From Flavobacteriales bacterium (GTDB taxonomy: Bacteria > Bacteroidota > Bacteroidia > CAIKAF01): a stretch of DNA of 44,150 nt. Each line of letters begins with the position of its first letter. Position 1 is the first letter of the stretch. The DNA is taken from positions 1 through 44,150 of the forward strand of contig JAKRSD010000005.1 in the NCBI GenBank assembly GCA_022402535.1, written 5' to 3'. Positions 26,377 to 35,240 of this stretch are shown here, in pieces. The translations under genes were made by a program, and so were the position numbers. A model generated the notes under the pieces. It saw only the letters and a program-made list of their open reading frames with translations, did no database searches and was not told where the DNA came from.

Positions 26377-27369
26377 TTAGTGTTTCTGAAAATACGTATT
26401 CACGCGTAATGAAGCATTTTCACGGATATTGTGCCAAAACAAATTATAATCCACCAAATGCATATTATTCCAGGTTTGCACAACCGGCATGCCCGTTTTT
26501 ACCCATAAATACTTGTCTGCTATAACTGCTTCTGTTTTATAAGGTTTTTTCTTATCAAAACCCAGCATGATGGCCCCCCTACCTTTCGAAGAAAGGCTAT
26601 CTATTTTCCAGCTCAAGGGATTTACACATACATTTCCATAATAAGGCAACTCTTTATTGTACCGATATCCATGTTTAAAGCTTGCCCAGGTTACATAACA
26701 GCCCGTCTGCTCTGCATTGGCACAAGGCTTAAGCGTGGAATACTCTTCAGCAAAAATGGCAAAGCCGATTATATATGCACATACCAGTTTTGCCTGCCTT
26801 TCGGGCGTGTCGAAAAAATCTTTGATTAGTAAACGGGAATGGGTAGTTCCCTGGCTATGAGAAGCAATAATCACCGGGCGACCATTGTTATAGTGTTTCA
26901 TATAATACCTGAAAGCGGCTTTTATATCTTCATACGCAAATTGTAAAGCCTGTTTTCCGCTTCCGGATTTATCGCTATAGGCTTTGATGATGGCTTGTCT
27001 GTATCGCGGGGCATACACTCTTCCCACATGATTAAACGCACTGGCCTGATAGCGAACGGGGAGTTTGTCAATTCTTCGGTTCAGTTTTTCATCATTTACA
27101 TCGGCATTCCAGGTGTTTCCGCGTTGATAGATAGTCGGGTAGATATAAAATACATCCACCTTTTTAAGCGAATCCGAAATCCAGGTTTCATATTTGGGAA
27201 TCACATCCGCAGCATCCTGCCTGAACGGTAATGCAGCCCAATATTTTTCTAACGCATAATCAGGTGCTGCCGGTTGTTCAGAAGCTTTAAAAGGCGGCAA
27301 TTCTTTGTTAGCCAATACAGATTGTGTTGTTATACATATAACAGCGGATAAAATAAATTTATACATCAT
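26377..27369 (-). CDS. DUF3089 family secreted alpha/beta hydrolase
   Basis: The product is 330 residues with a signal peptide (residues 1-20, ending SVLANK). DUF3089 features are visible: VDVFYIYPTIYQRG..WNAD (71-90), a VYAPRYRQA block (118-126) and the nucleophile elbow IIASHSQGTTHSRLL with Ser172. Then CYVTWASFKHGY and a C-terminal MHLVDYNLFW block with a possible catalytic His. The family has a lipase/esterase-like fold but no known substrate. It starts one base after the aldehyde dehydrogenase stop on the same strand, so both are probably one transcript. Confidence 0.85.
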   Translation of the reverse strand: MMYKFILSAVICITTQSVLANKELPPFKASEQPAAPDYALEKYWAALPFRQDAADVIPKYETWISDSLKKVDVFYIYPTIYQRGNTWNADVNDEKLNRRIDKLPVRYQASAFNHVGRVYAPRYRQAIIKAYSDKSGSGKQALQFAYEDIKAAFRYYMKHYNNGRPVIIASHSQGTTHSRLLIKDFFDTPERQAKLVCAYIIGFAIFAEEYSTLKPCANAEQTGCYVTWASFKHGYRYNKELPYYGNVCVNPLSWKIDSLSSKGRGAIMLGFDKKKPYKTEAVIADKYLWVKTGMPVVQTWNNMHLVDYNLFWHNIRENASLRVNTYFQKH

Positions 27370-27370
27370 G

Positions 27371-28789
27371 CTATTTTACTAAAATACGGGGTTCTAACAT
27401 ATCCATCATGGCGTATTTTACACCTTCTCTGCCTAATCCGGAGTCTTTAACACCACCATAGGGCATGTGATCAAAGCGAAGTGTGGGTACATCGTTCAAT
27501 ATAACACTTCCCACTTCCAGTTCATGAAACGCTTTGTCTATTTCCGTCTGACTGTCGGTAAAAACACCCGCCTGCAAACCAAAACGCGAGTCGTTTACCA
27601 TAAGAACAGCTTCATCAAAATCAGAAAAAGGAGTTACTGTAATTACAGGACCGAATACTTCTTCATCATATACATTCATGCCTTTTCGGGCATTTACTAT
27701 TACCGTGGGATGAACGAGATTTCCCGCCCGGTTGGGCCTCATCAATATTTCGGCCCCTTCCGATTCGGCTTGATGTATCCACTCTTCAACCCGCTCTGCA
27801 TTTTTATTATCAATCATGCAGGTAAAATCAGTTTTATCATCATCGGGTGCGCCTATTACCAATCGGGAAGTCGCTTCCAAAAACATATCTAAAAAAACGG
27901 GCATGTGTTTTTCGTGCACAAAAAAACGCTGGGCATGAATACAAATCTGCCCTTGATAAGCAAAGGCCCCCTGAATACATTTGGGTATAACCTCTTCCAC
28001 TTTCACCGAAGATGAAATAATTACGGCCGCATTTCCTCCTAATTCTAAAACGGTTTTCTTTTTCCCTGCTTTATTTTTCATGGGCCAGCCCACTTCGGGC
28101 GAACCCGTGAACGAAAGCAGTGAAAAACGAGTATCGGTCACCATGCGATCGGCGAAATCCCTGTTCATGGGCAAAATACTTACAGCCCCTTTGGGCAAGG
28201 CGGTTTCTGCAATAATTTTTGCCAGAAAAAGCGAGGATAAAGGCGTGGATGATGCGGGTTTTAGAACAATAGGACATCCTGCAGCGATTGCCGGAGCGAT
28301 TTTGTGAACAGCCAAATTTAAAGGGAAATTAAAAGGAGAAATACCGGCTACGATTCCCGAAGGAAAATACTTAATCAATCCTTCTCTCTTTTCGCCAATT
28401 GGCGTCCAATCTAATGCGATGTATTCGCGCGGCAGTCGTTTGGATTCTTCGGCAGCTACGATGAAAGTCTGAATAGACCGTTGTACTTCTGCACGGGCAT
28501 ATTTCAACGGTTTGGCCGCTTCTCGGGAGAGAATCAGACTCAGTGTTTCCAATTCTTCGCGTAAGCGGGAAGCAATATGCATCAATGCCGTATATTTATC
28601 ATGAGAAGACAACAAAGCCATTTTAGTTTGTGATTCCTTCGCCTTAATAACCGCCATTTCATAAACGGTATCATCCGCCAGAAAAGCATTCCCCACTATA
28701 CTTCCATCATAGGGATTTATAACGGGCAGCGGATTCCCTTTTATCCATTCACCGGCAGCAAAAATCGGAAAATCATGTATTGTACTCAT
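27371..28789 (-). CDS. NAD(P)-dependent aldehyde dehydrogenase
   Basis: The product is 472 residues, the usual size of the family. Motifs: ISPFNFPLNLAVHKIAPA (150-167), SFTGSPEVG (226-234), ELGGNAA with general base Glu249, and GQICIHAQR with nucleophile Cys283. The enzyme oxidises an aldehyde to the acid in the cytosol. The best-fitting subgroup by eye is the NADP-dependent glyceraldehyde-3-phosphate / lactaldehyde dehydrogenase-like branch, but this is uncertain. It is the first gene of a two-gene operon with the DUF3089 hydrolase. Its -7 box lies only six bases before the ATG, which suggests a leaderless transcript. Confidence 0.88.
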   Translation of the reverse strand: MSTIHDFPIFAAGEWIKGNPLPVINPYDGSIVGNAFLADDTVYEMAVIKAKESQTKMALLSSHDKYTALMHIASRLREELETLSLILSREAAKPLKYARAEVQRSIQTFIVAAEESKRLPREYIALDWTPIGEKREGLIKYFPSGIVAGISPFNFPLNLAVHKIAPAIAAGCPIVLKPASSTPLSSLFLAKIIAETALPKGAVSILPMNRDFADRMVTDTRFSLLSFTGSPEVGWPMKNKAGKKKTVLELGGNAAVIISSSVKVEEVIPKCIQGAFAYQGQICIHAQRFFVHEKHMPVFLDMFLEATSRLVIGAPDDDKTDFTCMIDNKNAERVEEWIHQAESEGAEILMRPNRAGNLVHPTVIVNARKGMNVYDEEVFGPVITVTPFSDFDEAVLMVNDSRFGLQAGVFTDSQTEIDKAFHELEVGSVILNDVPTLRFDHMPYGGVKDSGLGREGVKYAMMDMLEPRILVK

Positions 28790-28795
28790 ACTCTA

Positions 28796-28803
28796 CAAAG
28801 ATA
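28796..28803 (-). promoter_or_regulatory. -7 box of the aldehyde dehydrogenase gene
   Basis: On the minus strand TATCTTTG matches TAnnTTTG. It ends six bases before the ATG at 28789, leaving almost no 5' leader. No clear -33 box is seen at the usual distance. Confidence 0.45.
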
Positions 28804-28863
28804 CATATTGAAGAGATAGGGAGAACCCTTGTATACTTATCTGTTAAACTAAACAGAAATGAA

Positions 28864-28871
28864 TATATTTG
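28864..28871 (+). promoter_or_regulatory. -7 box of the YciI-like gene
   Basis: TATATTTG matches the -7 consensus and lies 24 bases before the preferred ATG at 28896; it overlaps the alternative upstream start at 28869, which argues against that start. The -33 element is not clear. Confidence 0.45.
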
Positions 28872-28895
28872 AAATGTATACATAAAAAATACATT

Positions 28896-29351
28896 ATGAA
28901 AAAAATGCTCTGTACCATCTTTTCCGTCTTTGTATTCTTGAGCGTACTATTTGCTCAAAATCCGGTATATGATGCCAAACTGGCCGGCGAATTAGGGGCC
29001 GATGATTATGGAATGAAAAGTTATATACTGGTAATTCTTAAGACAGGTTCCAACAAAACCACCGAAAAAGCCTTTATTGACAGCTGCTTTGCCGGACATA
29101 TGAACAATATGGAAATACTGGTGGAACAAAACAAGCTAATTGTAGCCGGTCCCATCGGTAAAAATGAAAATAAATACCGTGGTCTATTTATCCTGAATGT
29201 GAAAACAACAGCAGAGGCTGAAAACATTCTGATAACAGACCCGGCCATTAAAGAAAAACTGCTGGATTATGAATTATACAATTGGTATGGTTCTGCCGCA
29301 TTGCCGGTTTATTTAGAAGCGGCCGATAAAGTTTGGAAAACAAAACCCTGA
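28896..29351 (+). CDS. Secreted YciI-related domain protein
   Basis: The product is 151 residues from the ATG at 28896, beginning with a signal peptide (MKKMLCTIFSVFVFLSVLFAQ). The mature part resembles the YciI ferredoxin-like fold: MKSYILVILKTG, a helix with FIDSCFAGHMNNMEIL, and LIVAGPIGK...YRGLFILNVKT followed by AENILITDPAI. The HMNNM segment has the histidine position commonly conserved in YciI-like proteins. Their function is mostly unknown; export is unusual for the family but seen in Bacteroidota. It lies 10 bases before the sensor kinase gene, so the two may be co-transcribed. Confidence 0.8.
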   Translation: MKKMLCTIFSVFVFLSVLFAQNPVYDAKLAGELGADDYGMKSYILVILKTGSNKTTEKAFIDSCFAGHMNNMEILVEQNKLIVAGPIGKNENKYRGLFILNVKTTAEAENILITDPAIKEKLLDYELYNWYGSAALPVYLEAADKVWKTKP

Positions 29352-29361
29352 ATTTAAACTC

Positions 29362-31596
29362 ATGAGTATCAATACACATTGTATAACAAGACTTTGTTTC
29401 ACTTCCATCTTACTATTTTTTTGTTTTTCCTCGTTTTCACAACAAAAAGAATTAGACTCTCTTCAAAAAGAATTGAAGATTACCCAATCGGACACCCAAC
29501 GAATCAATTTGCTGAATGAAATCGGTTGGTATCTGATGTATGATACCCCCGACAGTGCCATATTTATCGGAAAAAAAGCCTTGCATCTTGCCGAAAAAAT
29601 AAATTGGGAAAAAGGATTAGGCAAATCAAATCATTATCTGGGAACATTTTATTTTTTCAAGGGTGATAATGTCAGCGCTGAAAAATTTTTTAATACTGCT
29701 TTTGAGATTCATAAAAAAAGGAATGATCAAATCAGTATGGGAGGCACGCTCCAAAACCTGGGTAATGTGTATAAGGCCAATGGTGAATTTGACAGAGCCG
29801 AAAAGGCGTACCGGGATGCATTAAAAATAAATATTGAAATAAACCGGAAAGACCGAATGGCATCTAACTACGGCAGTTTAGGGCTTGTAAAAAAAGAGCG
29901 GGGCGATTTACAGGAAGCTTTGAATTTATTGAATAAGTCGCTACGATTATATCATGAAGCAGAAGATAAATTCGGGGTGAGCCGACAATTAAATAATATC
30001 GGGATTATTCACCGGGCAAAAGGAAATTATTCCAAAGCACTGGAATATTATTTCATGAGTTTAAAACTGGCAGAAGATATGGGTGTCAAAACATCCGTTT
30101 CATCGGCATATAACAATATCGGCATCATCTATAAGGAGCAGGGTAATTATGAAAAGGCGATTGATTACATATCCCAATCACTGGAAATTGATATAACTGC
30201 AGGATTAGACGCCGAAGTCGCGACCAAAAAGGGAAACTTAGGGCTAATCTATTCTGAAATGGGCAGGTATGATGAAGCGCTCCGCTACTACAAAGACGCA
30301 TTGAAAGATGAAACCCAATTAAATAATCCGGATGGCATCGCCAGAAACTATGGAAATATTGCCAATGCGTACATCAAACAGGCACAAAGAGCCTCATCAC
30401 AATTTCAAAAAGATTCCTTATTCCGCGAGGCGTTATATAACTATAATCAGGCGTATAATCTCAGTCTCAGGCTTGGTAATAAAATTTACATTGCGTCTGA
30501 TTTGGCGGGTTTGGGCAATTTGTACAATCAGCTCGGACAAACCGTAAAAGCAGAAGAATACCTGAAAAAGTCATTAGCCATCTCCAAAAAGGAAGGCTTT
30601 CTGGCCGAAATGAAATCGGCTTACGGTTTTTTGGCAGACGTATATGAACAAACCCAAAATTACAAAGAGGCCTACAGAAACTACAAGGAATACATTGTAC
30701 TGAGAGACAGCATATACAAAGAACAAAAATCAGAGGAAATTACCCGATTGGAATTTCAGTATGCATTTGATAAAAAAGAATCTCTGCTAAAAATAGAACA
30801 GGAAAAAAAAGATGCCATTGCCCGTGAAAAATTAGCCGAAAAAGAATGGGAGAAACAAAATTTGTTCTTCAGTATTGCCTTTGTACTGCTTCTTTTAGGC
30901 GGAGCAGTGTTATATGGAATTTCTAAACAGAAAAATAACCGGCGGTTAAAAACAGAGAAGGATAAAACAGAAGCAGCCCTACGTGACCGTGAAACCCTTT
31001 TGCGCGAAATACATCACCGGGTAAAAAACAACCTGCAAATCGTGAGCAGTCTGCTAAGTATTCAGGGACGTGAAATTACTGATGAAAAAGCCCAAAAAGC
31101 CGTTCAGGAAAGTAGAAATCGGGTACATTCCATGGCGCTGATTCATCAATTTTTATATGGCGATGAGCACCTGAACAATATTGATATGCAAAAGTATATC
31201 TATGAATTGGGCGAAAGCCTATTCAGCGCATACCGAATAGAGCAAAATCAAATTGAATTACAAACGGATATTGATTCTATCTTTTTAGATGTGGACATAG
31301 CGATTCCACTGGGTTTAATATTGAACGAACTGATTACCAATGCCCTGAAATACGCATTTCCTGACGGAAGAAAAGGGCAATTACACATCAGCCTGAAAGA
31401 AACAAATCAATCGTTGATTCTGAAAGTAAAAGACAACGGGGTGGGCCTATCAGAAAATAAAACCGAATCCGGTTCTTTCGGTATGAAACTGATTAATGCC
31501 TTTAAACAGAAACTGGGAGCAGAATATAACATTCTAAACCATCAGGGGGTAGAAGCCATATTTGTCATTCATAACTACAACAGCTCACAAAGCTGA
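29362..31596 (+). CDS. TPR-containing sensor histidine kinase (HisKA_2 type)
   Basis: The product is 744 residues. It has a signal peptide (about 1-27), a periplasmic array of about eight to nine tetratricopeptide repeats (about 50-430, for example GNYSKALEYYFMSLKLAEDMG and YDEALRYYKDALKDE), a coiled coil, one membrane helix (about 500-520) and a cytosolic kinase: HisKA_2 with REIHHRVKNNLQIVSSLLS (phospho-acceptor His near residue 551) and a HATPase with NELITNALKYAF and DNGVGL. The TPR domain probably senses a protein or peptide partner. No response regulator is encoded nearby, so it is an orphan kinase. ATG at 29362 follows the YciI-like gene by 10 bases. Confidence 0.9.
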   Translation: MSINTHCITRLCFTSILLFFCFSSFSQQKELDSLQKELKITQSDTQRINLLNEIGWYLMYDTPDSAIFIGKKALHLAEKINWEKGLGKSNHYLGTFYFFKGDNVSAEKFFNTAFEIHKKRNDQISMGGTLQNLGNVYKANGEFDRAEKAYRDALKINIEINRKDRMASNYGSLGLVKKERGDLQEALNLLNKSLRLYHEAEDKFGVSRQLNNIGIIHRAKGNYSKALEYYFMSLKLAEDMGVKTSVSSAYNNIGIIYKEQGNYEKAIDYISQSLEIDITAGLDAEVATKKGNLGLIYSEMGRYDEALRYYKDALKDETQLNNPDGIARNYGNIANAYIKQAQRASSQFQKDSLFREALYNYNQAYNLSLRLGNKIYIASDLAGLGNLYNQLGQTVKAEEYLKKSLAISKKEGFLAEMKSAYGFLADVYEQTQNYKEAYRNYKEYIVLRDSIYKEQKSEEITRLEFQYAFDKKESLLKIEQEKKDAIAREKLAEKEWEKQNLFFSIAFVLLLLGGAVLYGISKQKNNRRLKTEKDKTEAALRDRETLLREIHHRVKNNLQIVSSLLSIQGREITDEKAQKAVQESRNRVHSMALIHQFLYGDEHLNNIDMQKYIYELGESLFSAYRIEQNQIELQTDIDSIFLDVDIAIPLGLILNELITNALKYAFPDGRKGQLHISLKETNQSLILKVKDNGVGLSENKTESGSFGMKLINAFKQKLGAEYNILNHQGVEAIFVIHNYNSSQS

Positions 31597-31611
31597 TTTA
31601 TTCGTGAATGA

Positions 31612-32685
31612 TTAATCATAATATTCTACAGTAACCTCGGGGCTTTCGCACAATGCCTGGCAAGTTAATACATACCCATCCGAAACTTCTTTTTGGGTAA
31701 GTATATTGTTTTCAATCATCCGCACTTTTCCGGAGGTAACTTTGGCCATACAGGTGGAACAAATACCGGCTTCGCAGGAATAAGGAGGATCCAATCCGGC
31801 ATCTTGTGCCGCTGCAAGAATGGTTCTTTTATTTTTTACAAATACATCATATTCTTTTCCTCCCAATTTCAATTTCATGTTGCATCCTTCCGCATTTGCC
31901 ATAGTGGTTGCGGGAGCTGTTTTTTCTGATTCTGAAACCGGAGCCGCAAAGTATTCTATGTGCACGGCCGATTCTGAAATGCCTGAACTTATAAGCGCAT
32001 CCTTCACGATGTTCATCATCGGCGTGGGTCCGCAGATATAAAACTCGGCAGAAAGACCGGGTTTTTGATTTTTTTGCACCTGCTTTTTCACGATATCGGA
32101 AGTCAGACGGCCTTTAATTCCACCCGACCAGAACAAATCGGCTTTTTCCCAAACATGCACCATCGCGAAGCGATTTTTTTCATCACGGGAAAGCTGTTCC
32201 AGTTCTTCTTTAAAAATCACCGAATGCTTATTGCGGTTTGCATACACCAGTGTAATGGCGCTTTTTGGTTCTGCTTTCAGCACCGTACGAATGATACTCA
32301 TCATCGGAGTGATACCGCTTCCGCCGGCAAAAAGCATATAGTGTTTTGCGTGAGTTGCCTGTATATCGGGGGTAAATCTACCTTCCGGAGGCATAACGGA
32401 AAGGGTCTGACCCAACTGTAAAGGTCCGTTCAGCAGGGTGGATACCCGTCCGCCGTCCACTTTTTTCACCGTTACCGTGAGTAAATCATCCGTGAGCGGA
32501 CAGCTGCAGAGAGAATAGGCCCTGCGAAGTTTTTCTCCGTTAACATCCACTTCCAGCGTAAGATACTGACCGGCTTTATACTGAAATTTGTCTTTTAATT
32601 CATCAGGAATGAGAAACGAAATTGACACAGCGTCTTCCGTTTCTTGTTTTTTGGCTGCAATGGGCAGCGGAAAGAATAAACTCAT
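31612..32685 (-). CDS. Flavin- and 2Fe-2S-containing reductase (PaaE / ferredoxin-NADP reductase-like)
   Basis: The product is 357 residues with three domains. An FAD-binding barrel with RRAYSLCSCP (about 54-63) and GGRVSTLLN, an NAD(P)-binding domain with LFAGGSGITPMMSIIRTVL and YICGPTPMM, and a C-terminal plant-type 2Fe-2S domain with cysteines 304, 309, 312 and 342 (CEAGICSTC ... LTCQA). This is the layout of PaaE, the reductase of phenylacetyl-CoA epoxidase, and of related reductases that pass electrons from NAD(P)H to an oxygenase. No oxygenase gene is nearby, so the partner is unknown. Gene is single, convergent with the kinase gene. Confidence 0.88.
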   Translation of the reverse strand: MSLFFPLPIAAKKQETEDAVSISFLIPDELKDKFQYKAGQYLTLEVDVNGEKLRRAYSLCSCPLTDDLLTVTVKKVDGGRVSTLLNGPLQLGQTLSVMPPEGRFTPDIQATHAKHYMLFAGGSGITPMMSIIRTVLKAEPKSAITLVYANRNKHSVIFKEELEQLSRDEKNRFAMVHVWEKADLFWSGGIKGRLTSDIVKKQVQKNQKPGLSAEFYICGPTPMMNIVKDALISSGISESAVHIEYFAAPVSESEKTAPATTMANAEGCNMKLKLGGKEYDVFVKNKRTILAAAQDAGLDPPYSCEAGICSTCMAKVTSGKVRMIENNILTQKEVSDGYVLTCQALCESPEVTVEYYD

Positions 32686-32774
32686 ACTTTTATTTTACCT
32701 TTAGCTTGTGGTCATACAAAACCTAAATACAGATTTTTGTTTTCACTCACAGGCCACAAAAATACAAGAACCGC

Positions 32775-33470
32775 ATGGAACAGAGAGATAAGCCATCAAA
32801 TAATCCTAAAAAAACCGCAATAGTAGCCGGGGCCGCCGGACTTACGGGGAGTTTTCTGCTCGATATTCTGGCCCGTGATAAATCGTTTGAGCGCATTATC
32901 GTGTTATCGCGCAAAGCCATGAAACCGGCGCAGCCCAAGGTGAAGGAAATTATCGTTGATTTTTCGAAGCTCGACAAATACGATTTCTGGCCGGATGCCC
33001 ATGTGCTCTTCTGCTGCATTGGCACTACCATTAAAAAAGCGGGCAGCGAAGAAAATTTTCGCAAGGTAGATTTTGACATTCCCGTAAAACTGGCCGAACA
33101 ATGTGCCTTATATAATATAGGATACCACCTGATTTCTTCCATAGGTGCCGATGCCGCTTCGCGAAACTTTTATCTGCGCACTAAAGGAGAAACCGAAGAG
33201 GCCCTTAAAACACTGGGATTGCCATCTCTTTCCATTTACAGGCCCTCTATGCTTTTTGGCCCACGCAAAGAAAACCGGCCCGGCGAACGTTTTGGAAAAA
33301 TCATCATGTATATGGTTCACCCTTTGATGCTGGGTCCGCTTAAAAAATACAGGGGAATACATGCCTATTCGGTGGCCAAAGGCATGGTGAACCACGCAAA
33401 ATCATCTCCGGAAGGCGTGCATATTTTTGAATCGGAAGAGATAAAAAAACTGGCCAAGACCCACCCATAA
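32775..33470 (+). CDS. Atypical short-chain dehydrogenase, TIP30/HTATIP2-like
   Basis: The product is 231 residues with a Rossmann NAD(P)-binding start TAIVAGAAGLTGSFLL (14-29) and the pattern of the TIP30-like atypical SDRs: VLFCCIGTTIKKAGSEENFRKVD, LISSIGADAASRNFYLRTKG with Ser121/Ser122 and a Tyr133-x3-Lys137 pair, and IYRPSMLFGPR. Members bind NADPH; enzymatic substrates are largely unknown. The gene follows the divergent reductase at 89 bases. It probably forms a single-gene unit upstream of the EamA transporter, which has its own promoter. Confidence 0.85.
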   Translation: MEQRDKPSNNPKKTAIVAGAAGLTGSFLLDILARDKSFERIIVLSRKAMKPAQPKVKEIIVDFSKLDKYDFWPDAHVLFCCIGTTIKKAGSEENFRKVDFDIPVKLAEQCALYNIGYHLISSIGADAASRNFYLRTKGETEEALKTLGLPSLSIYRPSMLFGPRKENRPGERFGKIIMYMVHPLMLGPLKKYRGIHAYSVAKGMVNHAKSSPEGVHIFESEEIKKLAKTHP

Positions 33471-33499
33471 TTTCACAAACCTGAAAAAACAATGAACCC

Positions 33500-33532
33500 T
33501 TTACGCGGTAGCCGGTTTTTAAGATAGCTTTG
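33500..33532 (+). promoter_or_regulatory. Promoter of the EamA transporter gene
   Basis: TTTA (33500-33503), a 21-base spacer and TAGCTTTG (33525-33532). The -7 box ends seven bases before the ATG at 33540, so transcription should start at or next to the start codon, which implies a leaderless mRNA. Confidence 0.5.
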
Positions 33533-33539
33533 CGGCCGC

Positions 33540-34442
33540 ATGTCAAAATTCGGGAACAAATACGTTCAGTTCGGAACCCTCCTGTTACTGGGGCTCATTT
33601 GGGGTTCGGCATTTATTCTTATGAAAAAAGCCCTCCGAAGCTGGTCTCCCCAGGAAATGGCGGCAGGAAGGATTTTTCTTGCCGGCTTGTTTCTGCTTCC
33701 TTTTATCCTGCATCAGTTTAAGCTGGTCCGAAAACAGGATGTGGTCCCATTACTCATCAGCGGTTTTTTCGGCAATGCCATTCCTGCTTTTTTGTTTGCT
33801 TTTGCCCAAGGCAAAATCGACAGCGCCATGGGCGGAATGATCAATTCCACCACACCCATCTTCACCATGCTCTTTGCCCTGATTTTTTTCAGAATGAGGG
33901 CATCCGTAATGTCTATGAACGGCGTATTTCTGGGACTGGTGGGAGCCGTTTACCTTATCTATTCCTATAATTCTTCTCTTCAGGGCGATTGGCGCTATGC
34001 GCTGTTGGCGGTTGCCGGGTCTGCCTGTTACGGAGTAAGTCTCAATATCATCAAAATGAAGTTGGGCCACCTGCCTTCTCTTTTGATTACGGGTTATCCT
34101 TTTGCCGTTACTTCTACCCTGGCCTTATTTTATATGTTGGGCATCGGCACGTTCGACAAACTGAAAGAAAATCCGCAGATGGTGGAAGATTCCGTGTATC
34201 TCATCAGTCTGGCATTAATGGCCACGGCAATCGGGGTGTTTCTGTTCAATATGCTCATAAAACAGACCACGGCCCTGTTTGCCTCCATGGTTACCTATCT
34301 CATTCCCGGCTTCTCCATTATGTGGGGGTTTGTGGACGGGGAACAGATCGGCGCTTTTTATTTTGTAGGCATTTCCATCATATTAACAGCCATTTGGCTG
34401 GTAAACAAAGGCCAGAACCGGGTAAAAATAAAGGCTAAATAG
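33540..34442 (+). CDS. EamA / DMT family transporter
   Basis: The product is 300 residues with about ten hydrophobic helices in two EamA repeats. The first repeat starts with LGLIWGSAFILMKKALRSWSP and AAGRIFLAG, the second with LLAVAGSACYGVSLNIIKMKL. It should be an inner membrane exporter or importer of small metabolites such as amino acids or their derivatives; the substrate cannot be read from sequence. It stands between the TIP30-like gene and rplU, which has its own promoter. Confidence 0.87.
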   Translation: MSKFGNKYVQFGTLLLLGLIWGSAFILMKKALRSWSPQEMAAGRIFLAGLFLLPFILHQFKLVRKQDVVPLLISGFFGNAIPAFLFAFAQGKIDSAMGGMINSTTPIFTMLFALIFFRMRASVMSMNGVFLGLVGAVYLIYSYNSSLQGDWRYALLAVAGSACYGVSLNIIKMKLGHLPSLLITGYPFAVTSTLALFYMLGIGTFDKLKENPQMVEDSVYLISLALMATAIGVFLFNMLIKQTTALFASMVTYLIPGFSIMWGFVDGEQIGAFYFVGISIILTAIWLVNKGQNRVKIKAK

Positions 34443-34459
34443 TTTTTTTCACCGGTCGG

Positions 34460-34489
34460 TTGTGAATTATAAATCTTTTTTTACCTTTG
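34460..34489 (+). promoter_or_regulatory. Promoter of rplU-rpmA
   Basis: TTG (34460-34462), a 19-base spacer and TACCTTTG (34482-34489) match the consensus. The ATG of rplU is 26 bases downstream. The region immediately follows the EamA gene. Confidence 0.65.
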
Positions 34490-34515
34490 CAGCCCACTAA
34501 GAAAAACAGATTGCG

Positions 34516-34827
34516 ATGTACGCTATAGTAGAGATTGCCGGTCAACAGTTTAAGGTTGAAAATAATCAGGAAATTTTTGTTCACCGTTTAGGTGGCGAAG
34601 AAGGTGCTGCTGTTACCTTTGACCGTGTGTTACTGGTTGACAACGGAGGTAAAGTTTCCGTAGGTGCCCCTTCCATTTCAGGTGCTTCTGTAAATGGTAA
34701 AATCATTTCTCACGTTAAGGGAGATAAAGTTCTTGTTTTCAAAAAGAAAAGAAGAAAAGGGTACCAAAAACTGAACGGTCACCGTCAGTGTTTCACCAAA
34801 GTGAAAATTGAATCAATTAATGCATAA
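34516..34827 (+). CDS. rplU: 50S ribosomal protein L21
   Basis: The product is 103 residues, starting [15 protein letters not shown], which is the L21 signature, and ending with [23 protein letters not shown], the conserved basic RNA-binding C-terminus. It binds 23S rRNA close to L20. It starts the usual L21-L27 pair with rpmA 30 bases downstream, and has its own promoter. Confidence 0.97.
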   Translation: MYAIVEIAGQQFKVENNQEIFVHRLGGEEGAAVTFDRVLLVDNGGKVSVGAPSISGASVNGKIISHVKGDKVLVFKKKRRKGYQKLNGHRQCFTKVKIESINA

Positions 34828-34857
34828 TCGGGAGTAATCCCCTTAAAATAAATCGTC

Positions 34858-35112
34858 ATGGCACACAAAAAAGGTGTAGGTAGTTCCAAAAACGGTCGCG
34901 AATCAGAAAGCAAGCGCTTAGGCGTAAAATTATTCGGCGGGCAGCGCGCCATTGCCGGCAACATCATCGTTCGTCAGCGTGGCACACGCCACAATGCAGG
35001 CGAAGGTGTGGGTATCGGTAAAGATCATACCCTGTTTGCTCTGGTTGACGGAGTGGTAACTTTCCGCAAGAAAAAAGACAACAAATCGTACGTTTCGGTT
35101 GTATCGGCTTAA
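34858..35112 (+). CDS. rpmA: 50S ribosomal protein L27
   Basis: The product is 84 residues with the L27 signature [49 protein letters not shown]. The N-terminus lacks the cleaved extension found in Firmicutes. L27 reaches towards the peptidyl-transferase centre. A strong terminator follows at 35140-35186. Confidence 0.97.
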   Translation: MAHKKGVGSSKNGRESESKRLGVKLFGGQRAIAGNIIVRQRGTRHNAGEGVGIGKDHTLFALVDGVVTFRKKKDNKSYVSVVSA

Positions 35113-35139
35113 GCCGTAGCGCCCGACTATAAACTCATT

Positions 35140-35186
35140 CCCGGTTTATTCGGAGCCTCGCTCGGAATAACCGGGTTTTTTCTTTT
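35140..35186 (+). terminator. Terminator of the rplU-rpmA operon
   Basis: CCCGGTTTATTC pairs with GGAATAACCGGG (one bulged base), with further pairing of GGAG and CTC inside; a long T-rich run (35176-35186) follows directly. It begins 27 bases after the rpmA stop codon. Confidence 0.88.
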
Positions 35187-35240
35187 CCGGAATCACCGGC
35201 CCACCAAAAACAATTCATAAATCCTTCAACACAAATCCAT

